A stretch of DNA of 64,000 bases from Aculops lycopersici. Taxonomy: Eukaryota > Arthropoda > Arachnida > Trombidiformes > Eriophyidae. The stretch is from contig WNKI01000004.1 of the NCBI GenBank assembly GCA_015350385.1, positions 1,959,164 to 2,023,163 of the forward strand. The letters are read 5' to 3'. Made by a program: the position numbers and the translations under genes. Below, piece after piece: positions 21,340-30,142 of this stretch (position 1 is the stretch's first letter; every line of letters starts with the position of its first letter). The notes beneath the pieces were generated by a model that saw only the letters and a program-made list of their open reading frames with translations, was not told the origin of the DNA and did no database searches.

Positions 21340-22049
21340 GACGAATATAATATCCTCTCCTAGGTATGATTTCTGATCACAATTGTATGCATGTATCAGT
21401 ATTTTGCAGAATAGATTGATTCAATTGATCGTGTCGACTCCAAATTAAGGCATAAGTTTGTTGTTGTTGTTAGCTAAGAAAGAAGTCTTCGATCAACGTG
21501 GACTCCACATGACGAGAGAAAGTTCATTCCTGCAGGAACACGTGCTCCTGTCTCGAATCGATCTAGCCTTAGTCCTGCAGTTAGTCTGCAGAGCGCTACT
21601 ACAGTTCGCTGCAAATGTGTCGCGCCTGTATTAAAATGCACGGGTGTGGCTGCTCTATGGCGACTAGCTGGCTGGGTGGCTCGTCGACGACGCAACGGAG
21701 CAAGTCAAGTGCAGCGCGTAACCAGGACGTTGTCGTCGACGTTTGCACAACACAACATAACAGAATGCACCACAACACAGCACAGCATTACACAGTCGAC
21801 AGGCGTTGGCTTTCTCATCCCAAAGTTAGGTGTGTTGGATATTGTACTATGGGAATCGCTGCAGAGTAGAAGGAGGGTGAAAGTTTATTGTGATGCGCTC
21901 TTCGTGTTGTTGGTGGGAAGAGGCGAAAGGTATTATTTTATCGAATTTTTAGAAGAATAAAAATTATATGTACACATATATATAAAACATATATGGATAG
22001 ATAGACATAGATATATTGATTAGGCAACCAATAAAGAAGAGCAAGCAAA
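21340..22049. other. Divergent promoter region, FASTKD / alpha-spectrin
   Basis: No gene is seen. The stretch contains a CACGTG E-box near 21539, a CAACA-rich simple stretch near 21747-21795, and an AT-rich tract at 21957-22020 just before the spectrin ATG. Confidence 0.5.
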
Positions 22050-25000
22050 ATGGAGGGGATACCAAAGAGTATCGCCGACATTCAAGAGCCTGAAGAGATT
22101 GAAGTTTTGGAAACAATCAAGGATATCACCGATCTTCGTGCAAAGGTGTTGCGTCATTACGATAAATATTTAACTGATGTTAGCAACAAACGAATCAAAC
22201 TTGAGGATTCGAGGAGATACCAATTGTTTCTACTGGAAGCGGATGAGTTGGAAAAATGGTTGCATGAACAATTGGAATTGAGCAAGGAGCATCCATCGCT
22301 CAAGAGTCGTGTTCAAGAACATCGTGCCTTTGAAACTGTTATTAATAATCACGCAAAAGTTGTTCAGAATGTAGAGGACAATGGAATGGCCATGATCAAC
22401 GAGCGCCATTTTGCATCACATAAGATTAGATTGCGTCTAGATGAATTGCAACGTTTATGGGAGTTATTACGCTCCAAGATACACGAGGAGGAGTTGGCAT
22501 TGAGAAAGTTGTATGATCAGCTGGTTAGAGATATTGAACATGAGGAGGCTTGGATTAGAGAGAAGGAGCCCTTTATTGCCTCGGCCAATAGAGGTCGCGA
22601 TTATTTCGGCGTCCGAAATCTGATTAAGAAGCATGAGTCATTGATGCAAGAGATTAAAAATTATGAGCCAAACATAGAGGCGATAAACAAGCGCTGCGAT
22701 GAACTCATTGGAGCCGATCTATTTGGCGATCTCATTGAACCAAAGCGCAAGGCTTTAAACCAAAACTGGGCCAATCTTTTGCAAAAGGCCGACCAGAGGC
22801 ATGGCAATCTCGAGGACTCTTTGCAGGCGCATCAGTATCTAGCTGACGCTGCCGAGGCCGAGTCATGGATGCGCGAGAAGGAGCCCATCATTGGAAGCGA
22901 GGATCTTGGCAAGGATGAGGACTCGACAGAGGCGCTGATGAAGAAGCAAGAGGCACTGATGTCCGACTTGAAGGCATTCAATTCAACCATTCAAAAGCTA
23001 GGCGATCAAGCTGCCGCTTGTAGACTGAAGGAATTAAGTGTCTCGGATGGAACTAGCAGAGAGATGGTATTGGTCTTGTCCGATTACGATCCGAAGTCAC
23101 CGCGTGAGATAGCAGTTCGTAAGGGCGATACTGTTACTCTGCTCAATGCCCTACACAACGACTGGTGGAAGGTCGAGGTCGACGATCGTCAGGGTTTTGT
23201 GCCAGCCTCCTGTTTGCGTCGCGTTGATTCTAGGTCGAGCCAGCAAAATCTAAATGAAACTTATAATATCCCTAATCGTCAAAAGCAAATCGAAGACTTA
23301 TACAATTATCTACTCCAACTAGGCGAACAGAAGCTCGCTAAGCTAGCCGACTCCGTGAAAGCTTACCAAGTTGTTCGCGAGGCTGCCGATCTCACTGCTT
23401 GGATCAACGACAAGGAGCAATTTGCTCAGGTGGAAACAGTTGGTGATGACCTGGAACAGGTGGAAGTTTTACAAAAGAAGTTTGATGACTTTGAGAAGGA
23501 TATGCGAGACAATCAGGTTCGCTTGAAGGAAATGAATAATGTTGCCGAGCATTTGAAGTCCATTGGCCAAGCTGATGCTGCCAACAAGATTGCTCAGCAG
23601 ATTGATGACTTGAATCAAAAGTGGAACCAATTGGAGATCGTTACTCAGCGTCGCCGCGACCAACTCGGCTCAGCGCACGAGGTGCAGCGTTTCCAACGCG
23701 AAGCTGAAGACACTCGTGATTGGATTGCCGAGAAGGACAAGATGCTAGATAGTGAAGACTACGGTAACGATCTACGTTCTGTTTTAGCCCTCCAACGTAA
23801 ACACGAAGGTCTAGAGATTGACCTCAATGCTCTAAATGAGAAAATTGTTCAGCTCAACGAGACAGCCGAGAGATTGCGTCAGAATGATCCAAAGTCAGCT
23901 GATGCTCTTTATGCAAAGCAAGACGAGATAAATCGCGAATGGGAGAAAATTGTGGACAAAGCAAATGCTCGCAAGGCTAAACTTATTGACTCTCACAATC
24001 TACAAAGACTCCTTGCAGACCAACGCGACATGAAGGCTTGGATAGACCAGACTATTGCTCAGGTCAAATCCAAGGAAACCGCACCGGATGTTACAGGTGC
24101 CGAGGCATTGATTGATAGACACAAGGAGATTCGTGCCGAAATTGATGTTCGTGCTCCCAAATTGCAAAAGATCGAAGACTTTGGAAAACATTTCATCAAC
24201 TTGAACCACTATGCTAGCCCACTAATCAAGGACAAGCTCCAGGAACTCGAAAAGGCCAAGCAGGATTTGCGCGATGCTTGGATGGAGCGCAAGGAATTGT
24301 TGGAGCAAAATCTAGCTCTAGCTCTCTACTATCGTGACGCGGATCAAGCCGAAAATTGGATGGCAAACAGGGAGGCTTTTATCACTCAGAGCCAAACTGA
24401 GCCGAGCCCAGATAGTGTTGAGGGTTTGATCAAGAAGCACGAGGACTTTGACAAGGCATTGAATAGCCAAGAGAACAAGATAAACAACTTGAGATCGAAT
24501 GCCGAGGGATTGGTGGCTAGTGGCCATTATGCTGCACCTGAAATTAAGGACAAATTGCAACAGGTGCTGGACCGCTGGGCTCGTCTCAAGGACGCAATGA
24601 TCGAGATGAGATCTCGTTTGAACGAGTCGCAAACGTTACAACAATTTTCACGTGACGCCGACGAGGTTGAGAGCTGGATTCAGGAGAAGCACGCCGCAGC
24701 TGAGGGATCATCTCTGAAGGATGCAACAAACATTCAAGCCAAGAACCAGAAACACCAAGCTCTAGAGGCCGAACTGAAGGCTAACGAGGAGAGGATTAAG
24801 GCGGTTTTAGAATCTGGACGTAAGCTCATTGATAGCAAGCAATGTGGTGACACCGAGGACGCAGTCAAGGAGCGACTGGTAACAATCGACAAGCAATACC
24901 AAACCCTCACCACTGTAACTAGCGAGAAATCTTATGTCCTCAAAGAGGCTAGCCAATTGAGATCATTCAATGCTGCAGTGAAGGACATTGACTTTTGGTT

Positions 25001-27368
25001 GGGCGAGGTGGAGAGTTTACTGAAGCCAGAGGACACGGGTAACGACTTTGCTAGCACCCAACACCTGATCAAGCAGCACCAACTCATTGAGGCCGACATC
25101 AAGTCGCACGAGGATCGTATAAAGGACATGAACGATCTAGCCAACTCCTTGATTGAGAGTGGCCAATTCGACTCGGAGCCAGTTTCAAGCAAACAAAAGG
25201 ATGTTAACGCCAGGTACGAGAGATTGAAGAACATTGCCGAGTTTCGTCGGAACCAATTGAACGAGGCCAGCACTTTGAATCAATTTATTCGCGATATGGT
25301 CGACGAAGAGTCTTGGATCAAGGAAAAGAAGCTGCTAGTTGCCTCTGACGACTATGGCCGCGATTTGGCTGGAGTGCAAAACTTGAGAAAGAAGCACAAG
25401 AGACTTGAGGCGGACTTGGCTGCCCATGGTCCGGCCATTAGAGCCGTGCAGGATGTTGGCCAGCGTTTGATGGTTGAGTCAAGTATGGGCGCACCGGAAA
25501 TCGAGCAAAGGCTTCAGAATTTGGAGCAAAGTTGGCAGGAGTTGCAAAATATGAGCGCAGCACGGAACCAGAAGCTTGGCGAATCTCAAGAGTACCAGGA
25601 GTTTTTGTCAAAGGTTGACGAGGAGGAGGCTTGGATTCGCGAGAAACAAAACTTACTTGCCGCGCCCAATCAGAACGACACCATGGCTGCAGTTCAAGGA
25701 TTGCTAAAGAAGCACGATGTTTTGGAGAATGAGTTTGTGAACCATCTCGAACGAGTGAATGATCTCCTGGCAGATGGTGAAAAGCTTTGCGAAAAGGGCA
25801 ACCACCACAAGGATGGCATTAGAGATAGACTGAATTTATTAAGGGATCGATCGAATGAACTCCAGGACAACAACAAGCGCCGCAAGGCTTCGTTGACTGA
25901 GTATTACAACACCCTGCAGTTTATGTGGAGAGCGGATGTGGTGGACAGTTGGATCAATGACAAGGCAAAGGAATTGAGATCCGATGACCCGGGACGCGAT
26001 TTGTTGTCGGTGAAAAATCTGCTAGCCAAACAGGAGAGATTTGACGCTTGTTTGGATGCCTTCGAGCAGGAGGGTATTGCTGGTTTGGCTCAACTAAAGG
26101 ACCAGTCGGCTCCGATGCGCAACGATGAGGTTTCAATGCGATATGACGAGGTTATGAAACGATGGAATGATCTTCGTGGAGCCTCGGAGGCTCGTAAGGC
26201 GAGTTTGAATCGAACTCAGGATCAATTCAAGCAAGTCGAGGAGCACTTCTTGACCTTTGCCAAGCGAGCATCCGCCTTCAACAGTTGGTTTGAGAACGCG
26301 GAGGAGGATTTGACTGATCCAGTTAGATGTAACTCCATTGAGGAGGCTGAGGCGCTTCGCGTGGCCCACACCCAATTCCAAGAGTCACTAGCCTCGTCGC
26401 AACAAGATTTCGACTACCTTGCAGAACTCGATCGCCGCATTAAAGCCTTCAACGTTGGACCAAATCCATATACCTGGTTCACCATGAGCGCCCTAGAGGA
26501 TACATGGGCGCGACTCAAGACCATTGTTAAGAATAGAGATATTGAGCTCATCAAGGAGACGAAGCGTCAGGAGGACAACAATTGGTTGAGAAAACAGTAT
26601 GCCAAAAAGGCAAATGCCCTGCATGATTGGATCAAGGACACGAGGATGTGGCTCCTATCTGGCGCTCAAGCTGAGAATTCCTCATTAGAAGCTCAACTAG
26701 AGGCGACCATAAAGAAGATGAACGAGGTTAGATCTCGACGGGATGACTTAAAGACCATCGAGGAACTTGGCAAGCTCCAGGAAAACAATTTAATTTTAGA
26801 TAATCGTTACACTGAACACTCTACCACTTCATTGGCCCAACAATGGGATCAACTTGAGCAGCTCGGGTTGAGGATGCAACACAATTTAGAGCAACAGATT
26901 CAAGCTAGAAACCAATCGGGAGTCTCTGAAGATACATTGAGAGAATTCTCAATCATGTTTAAATACTTTGACAAGGATAATTCAGGTAAACTAAATCATA
27001 ACGAGTTTAAGAATTGCCTTAGAGCTTTAGGTTATGACCTGCCAATGGTTGAGGAAAATCAACCAGATCCCGAATTTGAGGCTATCCTGAATGCCGTTGA
27101 TCCAAATCGCGATGGACAAGTATCATTGCAAGAATATATGGCCTTCCTAATATCTCGCGAGACGGAGAATGTTCAATCGAGCGAGGATATTGAGCAAGCC
27201 TTCAAGGCAATAACACTAAATGGCGAACGACCCTATGTAACGAGCGACGAGCTATTCTCGAACTTGAGACGCGATGTGGCGCAGTATTGTGTTTCACATA
27301 TGGACTCGTACGAGAGTATTCCCAACGCTTATGATTACAAAACATTCACAAGAAGATTATTTGTTTAG
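22050..27368 (+). CDS. alpha-Spec: Alpha-spectrin with six N-terminal repeats missing
   Basis: This 1772-aa membrane-skeleton protein forms heterotetramers with beta-spectrin under the plasma membrane. It starts with the partial repeat that pairs with beta-spectrin (LRHYDKYL...KLEDSRRYQLF), then one full repeat. At about residues 153-168 (KLYDQLVRDIEHEEAWIREKEP) it passes directly into sequence matching fly repeat 9 (AAWIREKEP, TNRGRDLIGVQNLIKKH). The SH3 domain lies at residues ~338-392 with ALYDY-like LSDYD, DWWKVEV and GFVPAS. Eleven or so repeats follow, then the EF-hand domain from ~1624 (FDKDNSGKLNHNEF, DPNRDGQVSLQEY). In human and fly the SH3 starts near residue 970, so about 630 residues, six 106-aa repeats, are absent in register. 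The sequence after the SH3 is full length. A single exon with no frameshift. Confidence 0.95.
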   Translation: MEGIPKSIADIQEPEEIEVLETIKDITDLRAKVLRHYDKYLTDVSNKRIKLEDSRRYQLFLLEADELEKWLHEQLELSKEHPSLKSRVQEHRAFETVINNHAKVVQNVEDNGMAMINERHFASHKIRLRLDELQRLWELLRSKIHEEELALRKLYDQLVRDIEHEEAWIREKEPFIASANRGRDYFGVRNLIKKHESLMQEIKNYEPNIEAINKRCDELIGADLFGDLIEPKRKALNQNWANLLQKADQRHGNLEDSLQAHQYLADAAEAESWMREKEPIIGSEDLGKDEDSTEALMKKQEALMSDLKAFNSTIQKLGDQAAACRLKELSVSDGTSREMVLVLSDYDPKSPREIAVRKGDTVTLLNALHNDWWKVEVDDRQGFVPASCLRRVDSRSSQQNLNETYNIPNRQKQIEDLYNYLLQLGEQKLAKLADSVKAYQVVREAADLTAWINDKEQFAQVETVGDDLEQVEVLQKKFDDFEKDMRDNQVRLKEMNNVAEHLKSIGQADAANKIAQQIDDLNQKWNQLEIVTQRRRDQLGSAHEVQRFQREAEDTRDWIAEKDKMLDSEDYGNDLRSVLALQRKHEGLEIDLNALNEKIVQLNETAERLRQNDPKSADALYAKQDEINREWEKIVDKANARKAKLIDSHNLQRLLADQRDMKAWIDQTIAQVKSKETAPDVTGAEALIDRHKEIRAEIDVRAPKLQKIEDFGKHFINLNHYASPLIKDKLQELEKAKQDLRDAWMERKELLEQNLALALYYRDADQAENWMANREAFITQSQTEPSPDSVEGLIKKHEDFDKALNSQENKINNLRSNAEGLVASGHYAAPEIKDKLQQVLDRWARLKDAMIEMRSRLNESQTLQQFSRDADEVESWIQEKHAAAEGSSLKDATNIQAKNQKHQALEAELKANEERIKAVLESGRKLIDSKQCGDTEDAVKERLVTIDKQYQTLTTVTSEKSYVLKEASQLRSFNAAVKDIDFWLGEVESLLKPEDTGNDFASTQHLIKQHQLIEADIKSHEDRIKDMNDLANSLIESGQFDSEPVSSKQKDVNARYERLKNIAEFRRNQLNEASTLNQFIRDMVDEESWIKEKKLLVASDDYGRDLAGVQNLRKKHKRLEADLAAHGPAIRAVQDVGQRLMVESSMGAPEIEQRLQNLEQSWQELQNMSAARNQKLGESQEYQEFLSKVDEEEAWIREKQNLLAAPNQNDTMAAVQGLLKKHDVLENEFVNHLERVNDLLADGEKLCEKGNHHKDGIRDRLNLLRDRSNELQDNNKRRKASLTEYYNTLQFMWRADVVDSWINDKAKELRSDDPGRDLLSVKNLLAKQERFDACLDAFEQEGIAGLAQLKDQSAPMRNDEVSMRYDEVMKRWNDLRGASEARKASLNRTQDQFKQVEEHFLTFAKRASAFNSWFENAEEDLTDPVRCNSIEEAEALRVAHTQFQESLASSQQDFDYLAELDRRIKAFNVGPNPYTWFTMSALEDTWARLKTIVKNRDIELIKETKRQEDNNWLRKQYAKKANALHDWIKDTRMWLLSGAQAENSSLEAQLEATIKKMNEVRSRRDDLKTIEELGKLQENNLILDNRYTEHSTTSLAQQWDQLEQLGLRMQHNLEQQIQARNQSGVSEDTLREFSIMFKYFDKDNSGKLNHNEFKNCLRALGYDLPMVEENQPDPEFEAILNAVDPNRDGQVSLQEYMAFLISRETENVQSSEDIEQAFKAITLNGERPYVTSDELFSNLRRDVAQYCVSHMDSYESIPNAYDYKTFTRRLFV

Positions 27369-28279
27369 TTTGTTTCGGTTGGGTTTAGTTGCTGAACTGG
27401 AACACAATGAATATGAATGATTATAGATAACTTTCGGATTCAAAAGGCACCGAAAAGAAAAAAGAGGGAGCACATGCAGTAGGGATGCTTTATACACATG
27501 AGCTCTACAAAGAGCATGAGAATGAATGATGAAATGAATGCTATTTCATGAAAATTGACGCAACTGAACTCAGAAGATTATTATGCAATAAATATATCTC
27601 ATATAAATGTATAAAAATTCTGCCTAGTTAGATCTCGAGGATATTGATATAGGCACACAACTACCAGATTTATCAGGTGGATTAGGGAGGTGATGATGGT
27701 GTTGCACATAGGGCGCCGCTAGTGGTGCGAGGCGGCCGATGCCACAGCCAATTTTGCTAGGCTAAGTTTTGTGCATAGCAAGCAAAGATATACTATTGCC
27801 AACTCCAGGATTGCAATCAAAAGCGGTCAACTCCTTGCAGTGGCACGAGCAAGGCAACAGTTGGTTGTTGCCCTGCCTCTGGCTATGTATTTTTGGTCTT
27901 TGTCTTTCTCTCGTTACTTGTTACTTCTTATTTGTGTCCTCTAGTTAGCTGCTAGTGTGAAATCTTGATTTATTTATTCACATGCTACAACAACAACGAC
28001 AGCAACAACAACAACGACTACCTGTTGCTGCTCGTCTGTACATATTTATGCCAGTATTTGCAAATGATCCCAATTAACCATTCATTGTGTCTCCTCCTCG
28101 CCTACAGCATCAATCGATATGACGAGCAGACACGGATAAGGATAAAACGAATCGGAATGATCCCAAGACAACAGACTAATGCCAACATCAAACACATTAA
28201 CTTCAAATAGCTACTTATGATCTTAATTTATTACCTCGTGGTTATATTATTTATACCAATTTATTACAATCTTATCACT
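27369..28279. other. Spacer between alpha-spectrin and ETS-like gene
   Basis: It contains the spectrin 3' UTR, with a poly(A) signal at 27587, then low-complexity CAA-rich DNA upstream of the ETS-like ORF. No other gene is supported. Confidence 0.55.
27587..27592 (+). terminator. Poly(A) signal for alpha-spectrin
   Basis: AATAAA occurs 219 bp after the spectrin stop codon, followed by AT-rich DNA. Confidence 0.55.
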
Positions 28280-28753
28280 ATGGTGAACGCGAGCAAGGGA
28301 GCAGCAACAACAACAACAACAACAACAACAGCATCCACCAACACAACGACAATCACGACAACGACAAGTAGAACAAAATTTGGTAAATTCAAGAAGAAGT
28401 TAAATTCATGGGAATTTTTAGTCATGTTATTATGTGATCAAAACTACAAAGAGTTCATCAGGTGGATCGACGATGATGAGTACGATTTTGAGATCATCAA
28501 CTTGGAGGTGGTTGCGAAATTGTGGGCCCATTATGACAACAAGACAGAGGCAATGCCCATCAAATTACTCAAGTCGCTGAAGTATCATGGATCTCGGAAT
28601 GGAACTGTTCAACGGGTAAATGCTAAAAAGGGTGGCGATTGTAAGAATGGCGATGGTAGTGGCAGTTGTAGAGGTGATGACAAAACCCAACATCTGATCT
28701 ATCGCCTCAAACCGCAAGCCTTTTGGACTTGCGTCCTTACTCGTCCAATTTGA
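28280..28753 (+). CDS. Small divergent ETS-domain protein (ESE/ELF/PDEF-like)
   Basis: The frame opens at 28217. The Met at 28280 is preferred because the upstream 21 residues are a hydrophobic run unlikely in a nuclear protein. A poly-Thr linker precedes an ETS-like domain. Helix 1 reads WEFLVMLLCDQN, then FIRWIDDDEYDFEI. Helix 2 reads LEVVAKLWAHYDNK, and the recognition helix is MPIKLLKSLKYHG. A final strand LIYRL is followed by KPQAFW, resembling the LVYKFGKN..GW end of ESE/EHF proteins. ETS factors read GGAA with two arginines in the recognition helix (SRxLR). Here both are lysine (LKSLK). The wing between helix 3 and the last strand carries a ~25-aa Gly/Lys/Cys-rich insertion. The product is only 157 aa, with no PNT domain. 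It may have altered specificity or act without DNA. Confidence 0.68.
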   Translation: MVNASKGAATTTTTTTTASTNTTTITTTTSRTKFGKFKKKLNSWEFLVMLLCDQNYKEFIRWIDDDEYDFEIINLEVVAKLWAHYDNKTEAMPIKLLKSLKYHGSRNGTVQRVNAKKGGDCKNGDGSGSCRGDDKTQHLIYRLKPQAFWTCVLTRPI

Positions 28754-30142
28754 TATGTTTTGCTATGAACGATTCATTGACTTACTGACAATAAGAAGAA
28801 GAAGAAACACCAATAATAACAACAACGATTACGATGATAATAATAATAGTAGTGATACTTTTAATAGATTCATTATCTCAACTGCCAGCCACTACTCAGT
28901 CATTACCAGCTACAAATAGCCAGTTCAATCGCACAGTTACATAATACAATCAATTCGAATCGCAATAGAAATACCAACAAACAGAGCAAGAGCATTCATG
29001 TTCGGTTCCGAATCAAACGAGACCTCGCCTCGCTAAAAGCCCAATGATCGTCGTCGAACTTGACCTTGTGATGCAACATAGATAATTTGTCACAAGTTTT
29101 AGGAGTATATAAAGGTGGGATTAGAGAGTATAAGAAGAAGGAAGCTTATGCTTAAGGGCAAAAAGCTTATCATAGGGACAGATGGCATATAAAAATTGTT
29201 GCAATTTGATGAGGTTAGGTAACAGTACATCTCGTCACAAAAAACCACTTGTTAACCGCCAACTAGATCTATAAAATAAAGCCCGTAGGCGCTTATGCTA
29301 TTACCCTGTGTGTTTTGTAGTTGTTATTTTCTACATAGCGTTTACCCTAATGCCAACTTTTGTTGCATGACGTGTGTCTTGTTAGTTGAGAAATTAATGC
29401 AACTCTTTGTGATTCTGTGGAGTAAGTCAGTAACTACCATCGAGCTGTCAACCAATAGATATCACAAGAGTAGTAGCGGTAGAAACATTACTGTTTTGCT
29501 AACTCCTGTTTATGTCGTAATGAGGCTAACTCCACCTGGCAATAGGAGTTAGGCGCCACCCAGTTTTTGTGGTAGACTTTGTGGTGATCGTCACCGACCA
29601 AGCAATTATCGGCTTTGCTTTGTGTTTGTATCAATGTTTGTGTTTGCTCTCATGACAGTGGCAAAAGAAAACTGGAGAACTTTTTCGCTCCACTCATTAG
29701 ACTATCGACTCACTCGAGCGACGATGGCATTGATTTCATGCCATTTGTTGGCGCACGATGCGATTTAATTTTGATTGGCAAGCTCGTCGGTTGACCCCGG
29801 CGCTAGCTAGGCGCAAGTTCACACAATGGTTGCAATAGATCTCAAGTTAAGCGAGCGAGCCAGCAAAATTGTATGACATTAGAGCGACCAACAAGAGAGT
29901 TGATATTTGTGATGTGAATAAGAAGAAGACGTTGACTGCAAACATGATGATGATTGTGATGATTATGGTAGCGGTAAGATAAATAGTAAAGATAATTGAA
30001 AAACTAACAAATGACCCAACAATAGTTGTGTTGAAATCGCATTTGAACTCGTACTTTGCAGTAACAAATCGCAAACGAGACTATGACAGCAGGTCGCTAT
30101 TGCTAACAACTCAAATACAACTTACACGAAGAAAACCTCATA
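28754..30142. other. Spacer upstream of the glucosylceramidase gene
   Basis: No coding region is supported across 1.4 kb. It contains AAT/AAC-rich simple sequence at 28795-28860 and a good TATA box at 29106. It may hold a 5' untranslated exon of the downstream gene. Confidence 0.5.
29106..29113 (+). promoter_or_regulatory. Candidate TATA box
   Basis: TATATAAA in the context GTATATAAAGG matches the consensus well. The next supported start codon on this strand is 1 kb downstream (30143), so this would imply a long leader, a spliced leader exon or a non-coding transcript. Confidence 0.35.
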
